Assembly: GCA_905221605.1 (NCBI GenBank)
Contig: CAJNDS010002064.1
Coordinates: 1-62,500, forward strand
Origin: Symbiodinium natans
Taxonomy: Eukaryota > Sar > Dinophyceae > Suessiales > Symbiodiniaceae
Length of the DNA: 62,500 bases
Direction of reading: 5' to 3'
Shown here: in pieces, positions 42,483-52,479 of the stretch
How the letters are laid out: every line of letters starts with the position of its first letter
How positions within the stretch are numbered: position 1 is the stretch's first letter
Made by a program: the position numbers and the translations under genes
Notes under the pieces: model-generated
Database searches by the model: none
The model's input: only the letters and a program-made list of their open reading frames with translations
Told to the model about the DNA's origin: nothing

Positions 42483-42866
42483 TCACACAATCGTTCGCAG
42501 CTTGTTGAGGAAGTCTGCTGGGCTCAGGTAGCCATCGTGGAAAACATGCATCCGCCACATCCACTGGTGCACGGTCTTTGGAACCTCCTCATTGAGGGCG
42601 CCTTGGACTTTGAGCACCAAGTGCTTCGGCAAGAACTGTTTAAGACCTTCCCAGCTCCTGTCGCTGCACTGCGTCCCGGCAAGAGCACTTATGGCTGTAC
42701 AGGCTGGGGAGTATGGCCGGGTGAAAACTCTTAACTGGTGAGTCACAGGTTCAACTGGAAGGCCACGGGCTTCGGCTGCGGACTGCCACGCAACGTTTCC
42801 ATCTGGGAAGATGCAGCGTTTTCTGCTTCTTCCTTTGACCAAGTCGAAGAGTTTGGAGGATGCCAC
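42483..42866 (-). mobile_element. ISXO2-like (IS1595-type) transposase C-terminal part
   Basis: The 127-codon frame reads IFPDGNVAWQSAAEARGLPV, AGTQCSDRSWEGLKQFLPKH and TVHQWMWRMHVFHDGYLSPA. Order and spacing (a D-G step, GTQ..D..W..LK.F.P, then a W-M-W-R motif) resemble the DDE-type ISXO2-like domain, which is frequent in dinoflagellate genomes. The N-terminal half is missing or in unresolved exons near 42.9-43.1 kb. The frame ends at TGA near 42483 without an obvious donor. Confidence 0.45.
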
Positions 42867-43442
42867 CTATGGGTGAAGATTGGCTTAGGAAGGGGATTTC
42901 AGGGCCAACACATCCTAAGTATAACTTTTCATAAAAGCAACGGGGTTGATGGGCCCTTACAATTGGGTCAGAGCTACAGTTATTGGTGTGTGACAAAATG
43001 GGAGCCTGCTGGGACTCCTCAGAAGAAGCCCGTCTCTCTGCTTCCATGGAATGGGAACTGCAAACCTCAGAATCTCCGTCATACTCACATTCTCCGGCCA
43101 AAAGAGACGTGTCCAGAGGCGCGTGGAAAATGTCGTTGGAGGAAGATATGCCGAAGGTACACGTAGATTAACAAAAGCAAGTCTTGCCCAACATTGCTGG
43201 CATCTTGCGCGTACTTATGCACGTGATTATCCCCCCCCCCCCTGCTACCCCGCAGAGCAGCCAGCCAGACCAACACAGAAGCAAGATTCGCAAATGGCAG
43301 CTCCGGCCCACGGCGTTCTACGGGCCGTGAGCCTACTACTAGGAATTATTGCGACCCCTATACTAATTATAGGTCGGGCGGCTGTACTTGTGACTGTATG
43401 ACTGGTGAGAGCCTTCTTCGGGTACCAAATAACCCCCACTTG

Positions 43443-43505
43443 CAACCCTAAACCCTAAACCCTAAACCCTAAACCCTAAACCCTAAACCCTAAACCCTAA
43501 ACCCA
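43443..43505 (-). repeat. CCCTAAA array
   Basis: Nine perfect heptamers. A second mixed array lies at 43620-43710. Confidence 0.85.
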
Positions 43506-43817
43506 TGGACCTTCCAGCCGGCGGGCCCAAACTCCTCTAAGGAGAGTAGGGCCGCAAGTCCCCAGAAAGCACTAGGCCCTGGACCACAAAACCGCGGAAG
43601 CTCAAACCGTCAGGGCCCTCAACCCTCAACCCTAAACCCTCAAACCTGAACCCTAAACCCTAAACCCCAAACCCCAAACCCCAAACCCTAAACCCTAAAC
43701 CCTAAACAGGTTTCTAGGGCGCATGAAACGTCGGCTCACACGCTGCTGCAAGATGCATCGCTCTCTGAGCTCACGGATTCCGAGTCGCTGCCCAGGGAGC
43801 CCCGGAAGCAACCTGTA

Positions 43818-43968
43818 GGGTTCAGGGTTTAGGGTTTAGGGTTTAGGGCTTAGGGCTTAGGGCTTAGGGCTTGGGGCTTAGGGTTTAGGGTTTAGGGTTT
43901 AGGGTTTAGGGTTTTGGGTTTAGGGTTTAGGGTTTAGGGTTTAGGGTTTAGGGTTTAGGGTTTATGTA
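43818..43968 (+). repeat. TTTAGGG/CTTAGGG array
   Basis: About 21 units; four consecutive CTTAGGG-type units inside. Confidence 0.88.
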
Positions 43969-43976
43969 AGGCGCTT

Positions 43977-44190
43977 GATATACTTGGAGGTTCATGAGTG
44001 TACTTATAAGCCCCCGAAGTCCCCTAAGTAGGTTATAAGTACAGCGATAATTGGGTGAACCTCCAAGCAGGGCCTTAATAATTAGAAATAGGGCCTTGGG
44101 AGAGGGGGGGTTACCATAGTATAAGTATACAAGTATGCAGGGACCATAAGGGAAAGCAATGCGTAAGTACTCCGACCTAGATTAGAGGGG
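43977..44190 (-). repeat. family-3 element abutting a family-4 element
   Basis: Family 3 at 43977-44063 (CTTGGAGGTTCATGAG ... GGTGAACCTCCAAG), then family 4 from 44066 (GGGCCTTAATAATTAGAAATA ... ACTCCGACC). No room for an exon between them. Confidence 0.6.
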
Positions 44191-44355
44191 CTGGCTTTTG
44201 AGGGAGCCATGGGTTCAGGGTTTAGGGAGCTTAGGGTTCAGGGTCTAGGGCTCTATGCTGGTGATGCTCCACCCTCCCTATACGCAGGACAGTACCTACC
44301 CAGCGTCTTAAGGGTTTAGGGTTTGGGGTTTGGGGTTTGGGTTTTGGGGTTTGGG

Positions 44356-45427
44356 GTTTGGGGTTGAGGCCAGCAAAAGAGATCGAAACTGTCCCAAGCG
44401 GCAGATCATCGGCATGCTCTTCTGTGCCATCTCAAGGGACCTTTCGTGGGTCTACACCATCTTCTGGGACTTCGCGCTTCAGGCTCTATCTGTGTTTGTT
44501 CGGGGAGAAAAAAAAAGGCTCCATGAGCATTCGCTGCTTGTAGCTAGGGAAGGTTAGGGCACTCTAAGCCAGCTTTACGGCTTGACCCACAAGCACAAGG
44601 CAGCCGGTAAGCCCCCAAACCTTCGGGCACACGATGCCCCAGCAGCTAAGCCGGAAGCATACACATCAGCTTGGGCATCCCAGGGTGGGCATTGAAGGTT
44701 TAGGGTTTAGGGTTTAGGGTTTAGGGTGTAGGGTTTAGGGTTTAGGGTTTAGGGCTTAGGGTTTAGGGTTTAGGGTTTAGGGTTTAGGGTTTAGGGTTTA
44801 GGGTTTAGGTTCGGGGTTTAGGGTTTAGGGATTAGGGCTTCAAATTAGGCGTTTCAGTGACAGGGTTTAGGGTTTAGGGTTTAGGGTTGAGGTTCGGGGT
44901 TTAGGGTTTAGGGATTAGGGCTTCAAATTAGGCGTTTCAGGGTGGGTTCAGGGTTCATATTTGCAGCAGTTCTCTTACATAAGGTCTCTTTTTGGGGGGT
45001 CCTTTGTTATAGGGGACCCAAGAAAGGACCCTTATCAGAGAACTGCTACCCAAATGGCTGCATGTGGCAACGATGCAAGACAACGCCCCGCAAGCTACTT
45101 GGGGTTAAGGGTTGAATAGGCCGAAGTTTGGGTTCACCTAAACCCTAAACCCTAAACCCTAAACCCTAAACCCTAAACCCTAAACCCTGAACCCCCTTTC
45201 GCGGCCCGGGAGGCAACGTTGATCGCTTGACAATGGCTGCGACGTGTTTGGAGCGCTCGATACCATCCAGCCTTGGGCACTTGGAGGTTCAGGGGCACTT
45301 ATAGCCCCAAGTCTTCTGTACTTCTAAGCCCCCTAAGTCCTTAGGCTACACAAGTACAGTTATAATTGGGGTTAGACGTACCCATGAACCTCCAAGTACG
45401 GCTTGGGACTGGGCTTGGGATGTTTAG
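44356..45427 (+). CDS. plus-strand gene, 3' exons, unrecognised
   Basis: Exons: about 44356-44557 (PKRQIIGMLFCAISRDLSWV, YTIFWDFALQALSVFVRGEK), about 44570-44682 (QLYGLTHKHKAAGKPPNLRA, AKPEAYTSAWASQ), about 45200-45276 (NVDRLTMAATCLERSIPSSL) and 45397-45427 (GTAWDWAWDV, stop TAG). The last two join in phase across a 120-nt family-3 intron with GC donor (GG|GCACTTGGAGG ... CCTCCAAG|TACGG). The links between earlier exons are not proven and pass heptamer arrays and an inverted-repeat element. The gene ends 131 bp from the stop of the minus-strand gene at 45559. Confidence 0.52.
44697..44940 (+). repeat. TTTAGGG array with an 83-bp tandem duplication
   Basis: The 48-bp segment beginning TTCGGGGTTTAGGGTTTAGG and ending GGCGTTTCAG occurs at 44810-44857 and 44893-44940. 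Confidence 0.9.
44960..45052. repeat. inverted-repeat element (family 9)
   Basis: GCAGTTCTCTTACATAAGG ... CCTTATCAGAGAACTGC, an almost perfect 19-bp inverted repeat about 85 bp across, within the plus-strand gene. Confidence 0.6.
45135..45192 (-). repeat. CCCTAAA array
   Basis: Eight heptamers directly before the exon at about 45200. Confidence 0.85.
45277..45396 (+). repeat. introner, family 3 (120 nt, GC-AG)
   Basis: GCACTTGGAGGTTCAGGGGC ... CGTACCCATGAACCTCCAAG. Ends are inverted repeats; see the gene entry for the frame evidence. Confidence 0.7.
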
Positions 45428-45558
45428 GCTGTCAGCTGCAAGGTCACACAAAGAACAACCAGGGCTTAGGATTCAGAACAACCAAGGCTTAGGATTCAGG
45501 GTTTAGGGTTTAGGATTCAGGGTTTCGGGTTTAGGATTCAGGGTTTCGGGTTTAGGAA

Positions 45559-48175
45559 TTAGGGTCCAGGGTCCAACATCATTAGTTCAAGGAGCCAACC
45601 GCCAAAGAGGCCCTGCGCGCTGAAAACCAGCTGCTGAAGCCTCTCTGTTGAGCAGCGGAGCAGCTGAAAACGCAACAAAGCCCTGAAACTCGCAGACCTC
45701 GGCGCCCCTGTGCGCTTGAGGGTTTGGGGTTTAGGGTTTAAGGTTTAGGGTTTAAGGTTTAGGGTTTAAGGTTTAGGGTTCACACCCGCGAACCCTCCAG
45801 AATACCTGAGGTTGAAGACATCGACGTCGGCAATCTTGGAAAGGATCATGTCCTTGTCCCTCTGTACGGAGGCTTCGCAGTCGCGGACGTCCAGCAACAA
45901 GAGCCGCTCGTAGTTCCTCGGAACTCCCCTTAGAACCTTAATCAATATACCATTTCCATTATTCCCTGGGGCTTTATACAAGCAAACCAAGTAAATTCAA
46001 AGAATCATATTATAGGGTCTTAGAACCTTAATGACAACATTATTTCCGTTATTCCCTGGGGGTTGATGCAAACAAGACAGGAAAGAATTCCTAAGGGGGC
46101 TATCGTTTCTATTCTTCCCTTGGGTTTTATACCAATACATTCAAATAAATCAACTAAATCTAGAATAAATCAAATAAATCCAAAAAATGATTCCTAAGGG
46201 GGCTATAGGTTCTCATCCACCGCATCCTTTGAGAAGACCGCGATGCGGGCCGGGATGCCAAGAATGTTTCCCTCAACGATCTCGGCCACGCACCAGGCCC
46301 TGCGTTTACTGTTCAGGGTTTAGGGTTTAGGGTTTAGGGTTTAGGGCTGTTTACTTGAACTTGAACCGCGTGCTCGACACCAAGCTGTGCCTACTTAGTC
46401 TGCGGTTAGACGCCAAAAACACCAATGGAAGCCGCTTTGGTGCTGTTTAGGTTTTAGGGTCTAGGGTCTAGGGTTTAGGGTTTAGGGTTTAGGGTTTAGG
46501 GGGCCAAAAGGGGTCAGGGGCGGAAGAGGGGGGGGGGGAGGGGTGAGCTAAAAAGAGCGGAGGGCCCTCTTTGGTTTCAAGGTCGACCTGGCCCCGACAG
46601 TCCAGCAAGGGAGCCATCCAGCCGAAATCCGAAATCGCTGAAGACCCCTAAGCCCTAAGCCCTAAACCCTAAACCCTAGACCCTAAACCCTAAACCCTTC
46701 TTGAAAACAAACTACCTAAAGGGGGCTCGAGACATGTGCCCCCGCATACGGATGACGACGCTCCTGTAGAGCACGTCGAAGTGCGGATCCACGACGACCA
46801 CCTGGGCCACGCCGGCGACCTTTCGCGTCAGCAGGAACATGGTGCTGTCGAATTTGTTCACCTCACAGGCCACAAAGTCGTGAGACGTTTTGGGCTCGAG
46901 GCAGGAGCACAAAGGATAGCGCTCGCCCGTGACAGAGTCGCGCGTCTTCCGGTCCCAGGCGAGCCACGCGTCGCCGGCCGTGTTGGCGGGGCTCGGCCCG
47001 AAGCTGTGGCAAATGGTGGCATGCTGGTTGATGGAGAATGCGCAGACCCAGTAAGTCGAATCCAGCTTCTCGGCCGGCAGTTCTGACACGATCCCCGCCA
47101 GCCCCGTCTTCGTGCCGAGGCGCTGCACAAGGTCACCATAGGTCTCCTGGCCGAGGGCATCTGCCACGATGGCGGCCGACAAGTTGGCAAAGGTGTTTGA
47201 CCAAGCATGCGTCACCATGTGCTGCGGCACCAGGGCCTCCCCACGATTCCATTTGCTGGAAAGGGCAAAGCCTCGAGTACCCGTGCGCGACAGAGGGATT
47301 ATAGCCCCTCGGACGACGTCACAGGTTGTCGAGCGCTCGGGGCAGAACCCAGGCATCACGGCTCCCTCGAGAAGCAAGCCCCAGAAGTCGAGCAGTGAGT
47401 GGAGGTGAAAGCCTCGTCCAGCCAGCTCCGCCGCTTTGGCTCCGTATTCGTGGCTGTCCTCGAGATACGAAAAGCTGCTGCCAGATCGTATCCTCGACCT
47501 CTCCTCGACCTTCACCAGGTCGTTGGCCTGGGGCAGAGGAGCCCGCCACAGGACGCCGGACAGCAGTGCGACGCCGACTGCATTGACCATCACGTCACAG
47601 CGGTGGAGAAGCGTCCTCACGCGACCCCACCAGCGAGCAGTCTCCTCGTCACTGATGCAGCACATGTCGGCAATGCTGAACGACACCGCAACCAGCCAAG
47701 TGGCAAAAGTTGTGAGGCCAATCAGCAGCGAGACCACAATCTCCATACGAACGATGCGCGTGGCCCAGTGCGCCTGCTGCCGTGCTACGCCCCTCGTCCG
47801 CCGGCGTTCCAGGCGCAAGACGCGTGAGCTGTGGCAGAGGCTCCTGACCATCAAGCAGGTGTAGGATATCCAGATGACCAAGAACATCATCTTGAAAGCA
47901 ATCGAGGCGATGTGCAGTACCACAAAGGCCCTAAAGTCCCGCCGCACGAATGACTCGATCAAAACCAGCTCGACGTTGCCTTGAAAGGTAATCACCATTG
48001 TGTACCTGGCGGCGGCTGCGGTTATGGCGGCGAAGACTGCGCGTGAAGCCCTTACTTGTGGCTTATGAAACCATAGACGAGAGTATCGATGGCAACCCAA
48101 AGAGCAATCAGAGACACATAGAGACACGGACACAGGGACGGAGAAACAGAAAACTGCCACGAATGATGTTCTCAC
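45559..48175 (-). CDS. membrane protein with conserved WCVAE region, four exons
   Basis: Exons: 48175-46764, 46299-46213 (AWCVAEIVEGNILGIPARIA), 45916-45806 (NYERLLLLDVRDCEASVQRD, KIADVDVFNLR) and 45640-45559 (LQQLVFSAQGLFGGWLLELM, stop). The open frame starts with GTG at 48175; the first ATG is at 47998. Membrane-spanning stretches lie at residues about 80-108 and 140-172. The middle carries VTHAWSNTFANLSAAIVADA and YWVCAFSINQHATICHSFGP, a region I recall as common in uncharacterised dinoflagellate proteins. Joins: GA donor, GA donor, then GT donor; each restores the expected sequence. Introns hold heptamers and repeated CCCCCTTAGGAAT blocks. Biochemical role unknown. Confidence 0.75.
45920..46212 (-). 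other. intron with repeated short blocks
   Basis: The intron between exons 2 and 3 contains two copies each of TTAGAACCTTAAT, ATTCCCTGGGG and TTCCTAAGGGGGCTAT, so it grew by internal duplication. Confidence 0.6.
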
Positions 48176-48595
48176 GCTGATGCGGCCTGAGAGTCTGAAG
48201 CCAAGTGCCTGAACCCTAATTAAGCCCTAAGCCCTAAACCCTAAATTATTCACTCACTCTCCTCATCATGTTATTCTTAGCTTCTCAGGGCCTGTATTTA
48301 CTGTATAATACAATATGACTTTATTTACATATACATGTGTGTATAATATATATATATATATTGATATTGATATTATCACTAGAAAAACGTGCTAAAAACA
48401 ATCGTGAATGAAAAGATTTGCGAAATACAAGAAGTTTATGAACGCTTCGCTCTTGTCATTAAGAAGTCAGGTGTGTTTCCAAAACGACAAACAAACTGCA
48501 TTGGATTCATTGCTCACGCGTGAAGCGACTTCAGAAATGGTACATTCGCGAGAACTTGTATCTGTGCTGTTGATATTCTCACGTCGCTCGGAAGC
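48176..48595. other. intergenic spacer between two minus-strand genes
   Basis: AT-rich, with (TA)n at 48345-48361 and a short CCCTAAA patch at 48225-48245. A 63-codon plus frame (48408-48599) has no recognisable content. Confidence 0.5.
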
Positions 48596-50724
48596 CTAAA
48601 CAATAACAAGCTCGCGAACGCGCAGGCGCGGAGGACAGTCGAGGCGCACCCAGGCATTGGAACTGGTCAAGCTGTCGTCCCCGGCCGACTGCATCCTTAC
48701 CTGGAAGAGTCGCGCGACCCACCCAAAGAGCACAGCCTCAGGGAGCGTGGGCTCACAGGCTCAATGGGCCATCGGGGGGGTTCTCCAGCAACGGAATTTA
48801 AGGGTTTAGGGTTTAGGGTTTAGGGTTTAGGGTCTAGGGTTTAGGGTTTAGGGTCCATTTAAGGGTGGGCTATGTGGGATACTTTGCGGGCCTCGGTGGT
48901 TAATGCCAGGGCTGCGGTCAATTGGCTCAGGTCCTGCCAATCGCACTCCATGTAGATGTCCTTCGGGTTTGGGCTTCTTAGGGTTTAGGGCTGCTTGTAT
49001 GGCCCGAAGTAGGGTACAACCACTTACAAAGAGACTAGAGCTACCTCGTCTTTCTTTGAACTACCCATGAACAACTACCTTTTGCCTAAGAACCCCAAAA
49101 AAAACACTAAATCATATCCCCATATTGCCCTTGTAAGGAAAAGATCTTGGGAGGGATTCTCAAGCAATTACAGGGATGTCTTGCCCCGGTGGTCCATGGC
49201 AATGTAGAGGAGTGAGGTCGCTGAGAAGCCATAGACGCACCACAGAGCATCGTACACATACCTAGGATGGCCCTTAAAGCCCTCTGAAAAGTAGTCCTGA
49301 AATATATTTCTCTGAAAACCCAATAAGGGGGCAAATTGACAATGTTTCAAGGGACTACCGAGACACCCGGAGGTGGGGTGGCGCTTCACGGCGCAGTAGA
49401 GCCCTAGAATCACCATTCCGGCACAGTCTAGGAGGCTCAGCCACCGATGTCTGATGCCCCCACTGTTGCAGTCTGGTGTGTAGAGCCAGTGCCACTGGAA
49501 CTCGACAATGTAGGTGCACAGGCCAAGAAGCATGGCGCAGCCGGTGACCTTGCAGCAGAAGGGCTGGGCGTTGCGCTCCGCATTCCCGGGCACGTGCCTT
49601 GCTGTTGCTTCGTAGGGAATGGGGGAATGAGGTACCCTATATAATCCCTACATACTCCCTTAGAGGGAATATATAATCCATATATCATCCCTTAAAGGGT
49701 AATTATATAAAATATACATATACCCTTTAAGGGATTACATATGTATGTATGTGTATATCTATGTGTATATATGTATCTATATAGGTATAGGGTACCGAAT
49801 AACAGTAGCGAAGGTGCACCACTGCAAGAAGGAGGCCCGTGAGCACGCCAAGCAGCGAGGGCGCCAGCTTCATCTCCCAGGTGGCCGACTCCTGCTTTAA
49901 GGGCCCTTGACAGCTCAGTAAGATTATACTAGGGATTATATTTATGCCCTTCAAGGGATTATATATATATATACTAATATATACCCTTTAAGGGACTATA
50001 TAGGGATTATGTAGGTGGCAGGCTCCTCCACAATGGCCCGGAAGACCGGTGCTTTCCTTTGAGGGTTTAGGGTTTTTAAGATTTAGGGTTTAGGGTTTAG
50101 GGTTTTTAAGGTTTAGGGTTCAGGGTTCAGGGTTCAGGGTTCAGGGTTTAGGGTTTAGGGTTTAGGGTTTAGGGTTTAGGGTTTAGGGTTTAGGGTTTAG
50201 GGTTTAGGGCCAGTTTAGGGTTTAGGGTTTAGGGTTTAGGGTTTAGGGTTTAGGGTTTAGGGTTTAGGGTTTAGGGTTTAGGGTTTAGGGTTTAGGGGAC
50301 CAAGCCCTCCTTAAGAGGAATCATAATAGCGGGCACTACAATCCCTACAAAGGACTGTGAGTAGAAGGGGGAACATCCCAAGGGATAGTATTGAAAACAT
50401 CTAAACTTCTCTTCCTTTATGAGTTTAATAACCCTTAAAAATGTAGAATGCTACCTGCACTCTGACACAAGTTTCAGGGAAGGTTTAACTACCCTTACCA
50501 TTTTGACACAAGTTTCAGGGAAGGTGGCAGGGTGGTGGTGGTGGTGGTGCCAGTGGCATCGGGCTCTTCCAGTGTCTCTGCGTAGGCGAGCAGGGCGACG
50601 CAGCCGGCGATGCCCAGGAGCCTCAGGCGCGGCTCATAGAGAGCTACAAGGGCACAACGGGCACATGATCCTATCACACATCCCAAAAAAAGGCATGGAA
50701 TCTTATCAAATTAAGACATATTAA

Positions 50725-50760
<36 letters not shown>

Positions 50761-50858
50761 AAAAAAATAAGCAAGAGTGTACCAAGCTAGAAGCCGAGAA
50801 GCAGCAGCCCTGCGAGCACGCAGCGGCATCTCCGCATCTTGATGCAGCCGCAGGCCAT
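48596..50858 (-). CDS. multi-span membrane protein, about eight exons, unrecognised
   Basis: Exons: 50858-about 50790 (MACGCIKMRRCRCVLAGLLL), 50643-50499 (YEPRLRLLGIAGCVALLAYA, then a Thr run), about 50043-49996 (APVFRAIVEEPATY), 49906-49796 (MKLAPSLLGVLTGLLLAVVH), 49607-49367 (VTGCAMLLGLCTYIVEFQWH, LDCAGMVILGLYCAVKRHPT), 49261-49172 (YVYDALWCVYGFSATSLLYI), 48960-about 48869 (DIYMECDWQDLSQLTAALAL) and 48759-48596 (AVLFGWVARLFQVRMQSAGD, stop TAG). At least four hydrophobic spans. Joins 5-6 (GTGTCTCGG ... CCTAG) and 6-7 (GTAATTGC) are well supported; others are approximate. No family is recognised. Three introns are introner-type elements. Confidence 0.62.
49075..49171 (-). repeat. introner-like element, family 8
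   Basis: Donor end GTAATTGCTTGAGAATCCCTC and far end GGGGTTCTTAGGCAAAAG are inverted repeats; related to 19483-19585. It starts exactly at the end of exon 6 of the membrane gene. Confidence 0.55.
49262..49366 (-). repeat. introner, family 1 (105 nt)
   Basis: Minus donor GTGTCTCGGTAGTCCC, acceptor GGGCCATCCTAG. Removal joins KRHPTSG to YVYDALWC in frame. Confidence 0.75.
49608..49795 (-). repeat. AT-rich palindromic intron, family 7
   Basis: Contains TATAATTACCCTTTAAGGG and its inverse several times, with ends GGTACCCTATACC and GGGTACC. Related blocks lie at 49922-49990 (the next intron) and 31470-31548. Confidence 0.6.
50040..50300 (+). repeat. TTTAGGG arrays with TTCAGGG block
   Basis: About 30 units in two stretches inside the intron between exons 2 and 3 of the membrane gene. 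Confidence 0.88.
50707..50759. repeat. poly-C tract (about 50 nt) followed by A8
   Basis: Plus strand runs C(about 50) then A; it lies in the first intron of the membrane gene. The length may be unreliable in an assembly. Confidence 0.9.
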
Positions 50859-50966
50859 GGACCTATACTGAACTTGGAACCCTAGCAAGACTTATTTTTT
50901 TTGCTTTTTCTTAGGAGTTCAAGTACCCAACAATTAAAAGCTACTTCCAAGTTCCTTTCTAAGGGA

Positions 50967-51060
50967 CTCGAAGTCCACAATCCGGGAAGACCCAGGCGCA
51001 TGGGCGGAGTGGGATGGCAGCACCATCGAACTGTCCACTTTCGGGCTGCCTACCGAAACC
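50967..51060 (+). CDS. plus-strand exon candidate
   Basis: Reads DSKSTIREDPGAWAEWDGST then IELSTFGLPTET, strongly coding-like. It lies upstream of, and on the opposite strand to, the membrane gene. A CCCTAAA array follows at 51058-51112. Confidence 0.38.
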
Positions 51061-51204
51061 CTAAACCCGAAACCCGAAACCCTAAACCCTAAACCCTAAA
51101 CCCTAAACCCACAAAGCAAAATGAAAGATGGCCCCTAAAGCTGGGATCCCTTGGGGCAAAGCCTCGGCTCCATCCCTCTAAGGTGGCTGCTTCTCAACTT
51201 CAGT

Positions 51205-51272
51205 TTAGGGTTTAGGGTTTAGGGTTTAGGGTTTAGGGTTTAGGGTTTAGGGTTTAGGGTTTAGGTGTTAGG
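51205..51272 (+). repeat. TTTAGGG array
   Basis: Nine heptamers then GTGTTAGG units. Confidence 0.85.
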
Positions 51273-51429
51273 TGTTAGGTGTTGGGAGTTTGAGCTTGGG
51301 GTTTCGGAGGCTATTTAAAGGAACAAAGTTCGGGTTCCTTTGAGAACTCCATTGGGGGCACCCGATTCCATAAGCAGACTTCCAGCAGCTAACTAGGGTA
51401 TGGTCCCAATGCCACACCTTCCTTAAGCA

Positions 51430-52205
51430 AGGCTGGGTATGGGGGGGGCTGCTGGGGTGCCGAGGGCAACAAGGGACTCAGAGCCAATCAACGGCTTCTC
51501 GGGCTTCAGGTTCCATAAAGCTTCGGGGCTTCGCGCCCTCAACCCTAAACCGTAAAGCCCTAACCCTAAACCCTAAACCCTAAACCCTAAACCCTAAACC
51601 CTAAAGCCTAAACCCTAAACCCTAAGCCCTAAACCCTAAACCCTAAACCCTAAACCCCTAACCCTAAACCTGTCGGGTCGAGGGCTCCAGGGCTTGGGGG
51701 TCTTTGAGGGCTTCTGGTGTCCCGCATCCATCTGACATCCAGAGCACGACGGATCACCAGCTTTCAGAACCCTGGCATCAGCCCGTTTAGGGTTTAGGGT
51801 TGAGGGTTTAGGGTTTAGGGTTTGGGGTTTAAGGTTTAGGGAAGCCCTGAATCTAGGGAGGACCTCACTGATCTGCCGCTCCAAGTTTGCCAGCATGTCC
51901 TCCCAGCAGACCAACAGGACTGCTGCAGGGCTTTTGGAGTGTTTAGGGTTCAGGGTTTAGGGTTTAGGGTTTAGGGTTTAGGGTTAGGGTTTAGGGTCAG
52001 GACCCAACAAACCAGCGAGCCCGATCCGCACGTTCCGTCCCCAAGAAGGTTTAGGGTTTAGGGTCTGCCGGGCTCAGGGTTGCAGGCCTACCTGACCCCG
52101 TAGGTGCCGCTGCAAACGGGGCTGCTCGGGCCCTGGGCCTTTGTCCGGCTGCTTCTGATGGCACCCGGGGCTCGGAATCTTGACCCTGTTATGGTCCATA
52201 CTCAT
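51430..52205 (-). CDS. minus-strand exon series, unrecognised
   Basis: Minus order: 52203-52102 (VKIPSPGCHQKQPDKGPGPE, RLQRHLRGQ; donor GTAGGCC), 52050-52000 (SWGRNVRIGLAGLLGPD), 51927-51862 (AVLLVCWEDMLANLERQISE), about 51785-51705 (ADARVLKAGDPSCSGCQMDA) and 51540-51430 (EALWNLKPEKPLIGSESLVA, stop). All look coding; gene boundaries are unknown. Confidence 0.42.
51550..51668 (-). repeat. CCCTAAA array
   Basis: About 15 units, several CCCTAAG. Confidence 0.85.
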
Positions 52206-52214
52206 ATGATATCA

Positions 52215-52325
52215 GTAAACCCTAAACCCTAAACCCTAAACCCTAAACCTAAACCCTAAACCCTAAACCCTAAACCCTAAACCCTAAGCCCTAAACCCTA
52301 AGCCCTAAACCCTAAACCCTAACCC
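52215..52325 (-). repeat. CCCTAAA array
   Basis: About 15 units, flanked on both sides by ATCATATG-type sequence (CTCATATGATAT left, AATCATATGCTT right). Confidence 0.85.
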
Positions 52326-52356
52326 CAAATCATATGCTTAGGGTGAATAGGGCGTA

Positions 52357-52479
52357 AATAGGGGAGAAGCGGAGTACGGGGCAGATGCTCCCTTGGTGCT
52401 AAAGAGGCCCCGTCCTCGAGGTGCTCCCGTTCCGGCCGGTCGGACTTGCCTCGACCCCAGCAGAGGGCTGAAAACGGTG
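52357..52479 (+). CDS. plus-strand exon with stop
   Basis: Reads NRGEAEYGADAPLVLKRPRP then RGAPVPAGRTCLDPSRGLKT, stop TAG near 52479. Unrecognised. Confidence 0.38.

Noticed and set aside
47038-47864. Plus-strand frames of 63-142 codons at 47.0-47.9 kb
   Set aside because: Shadows of the well-supported minus-strand membrane protein exon.
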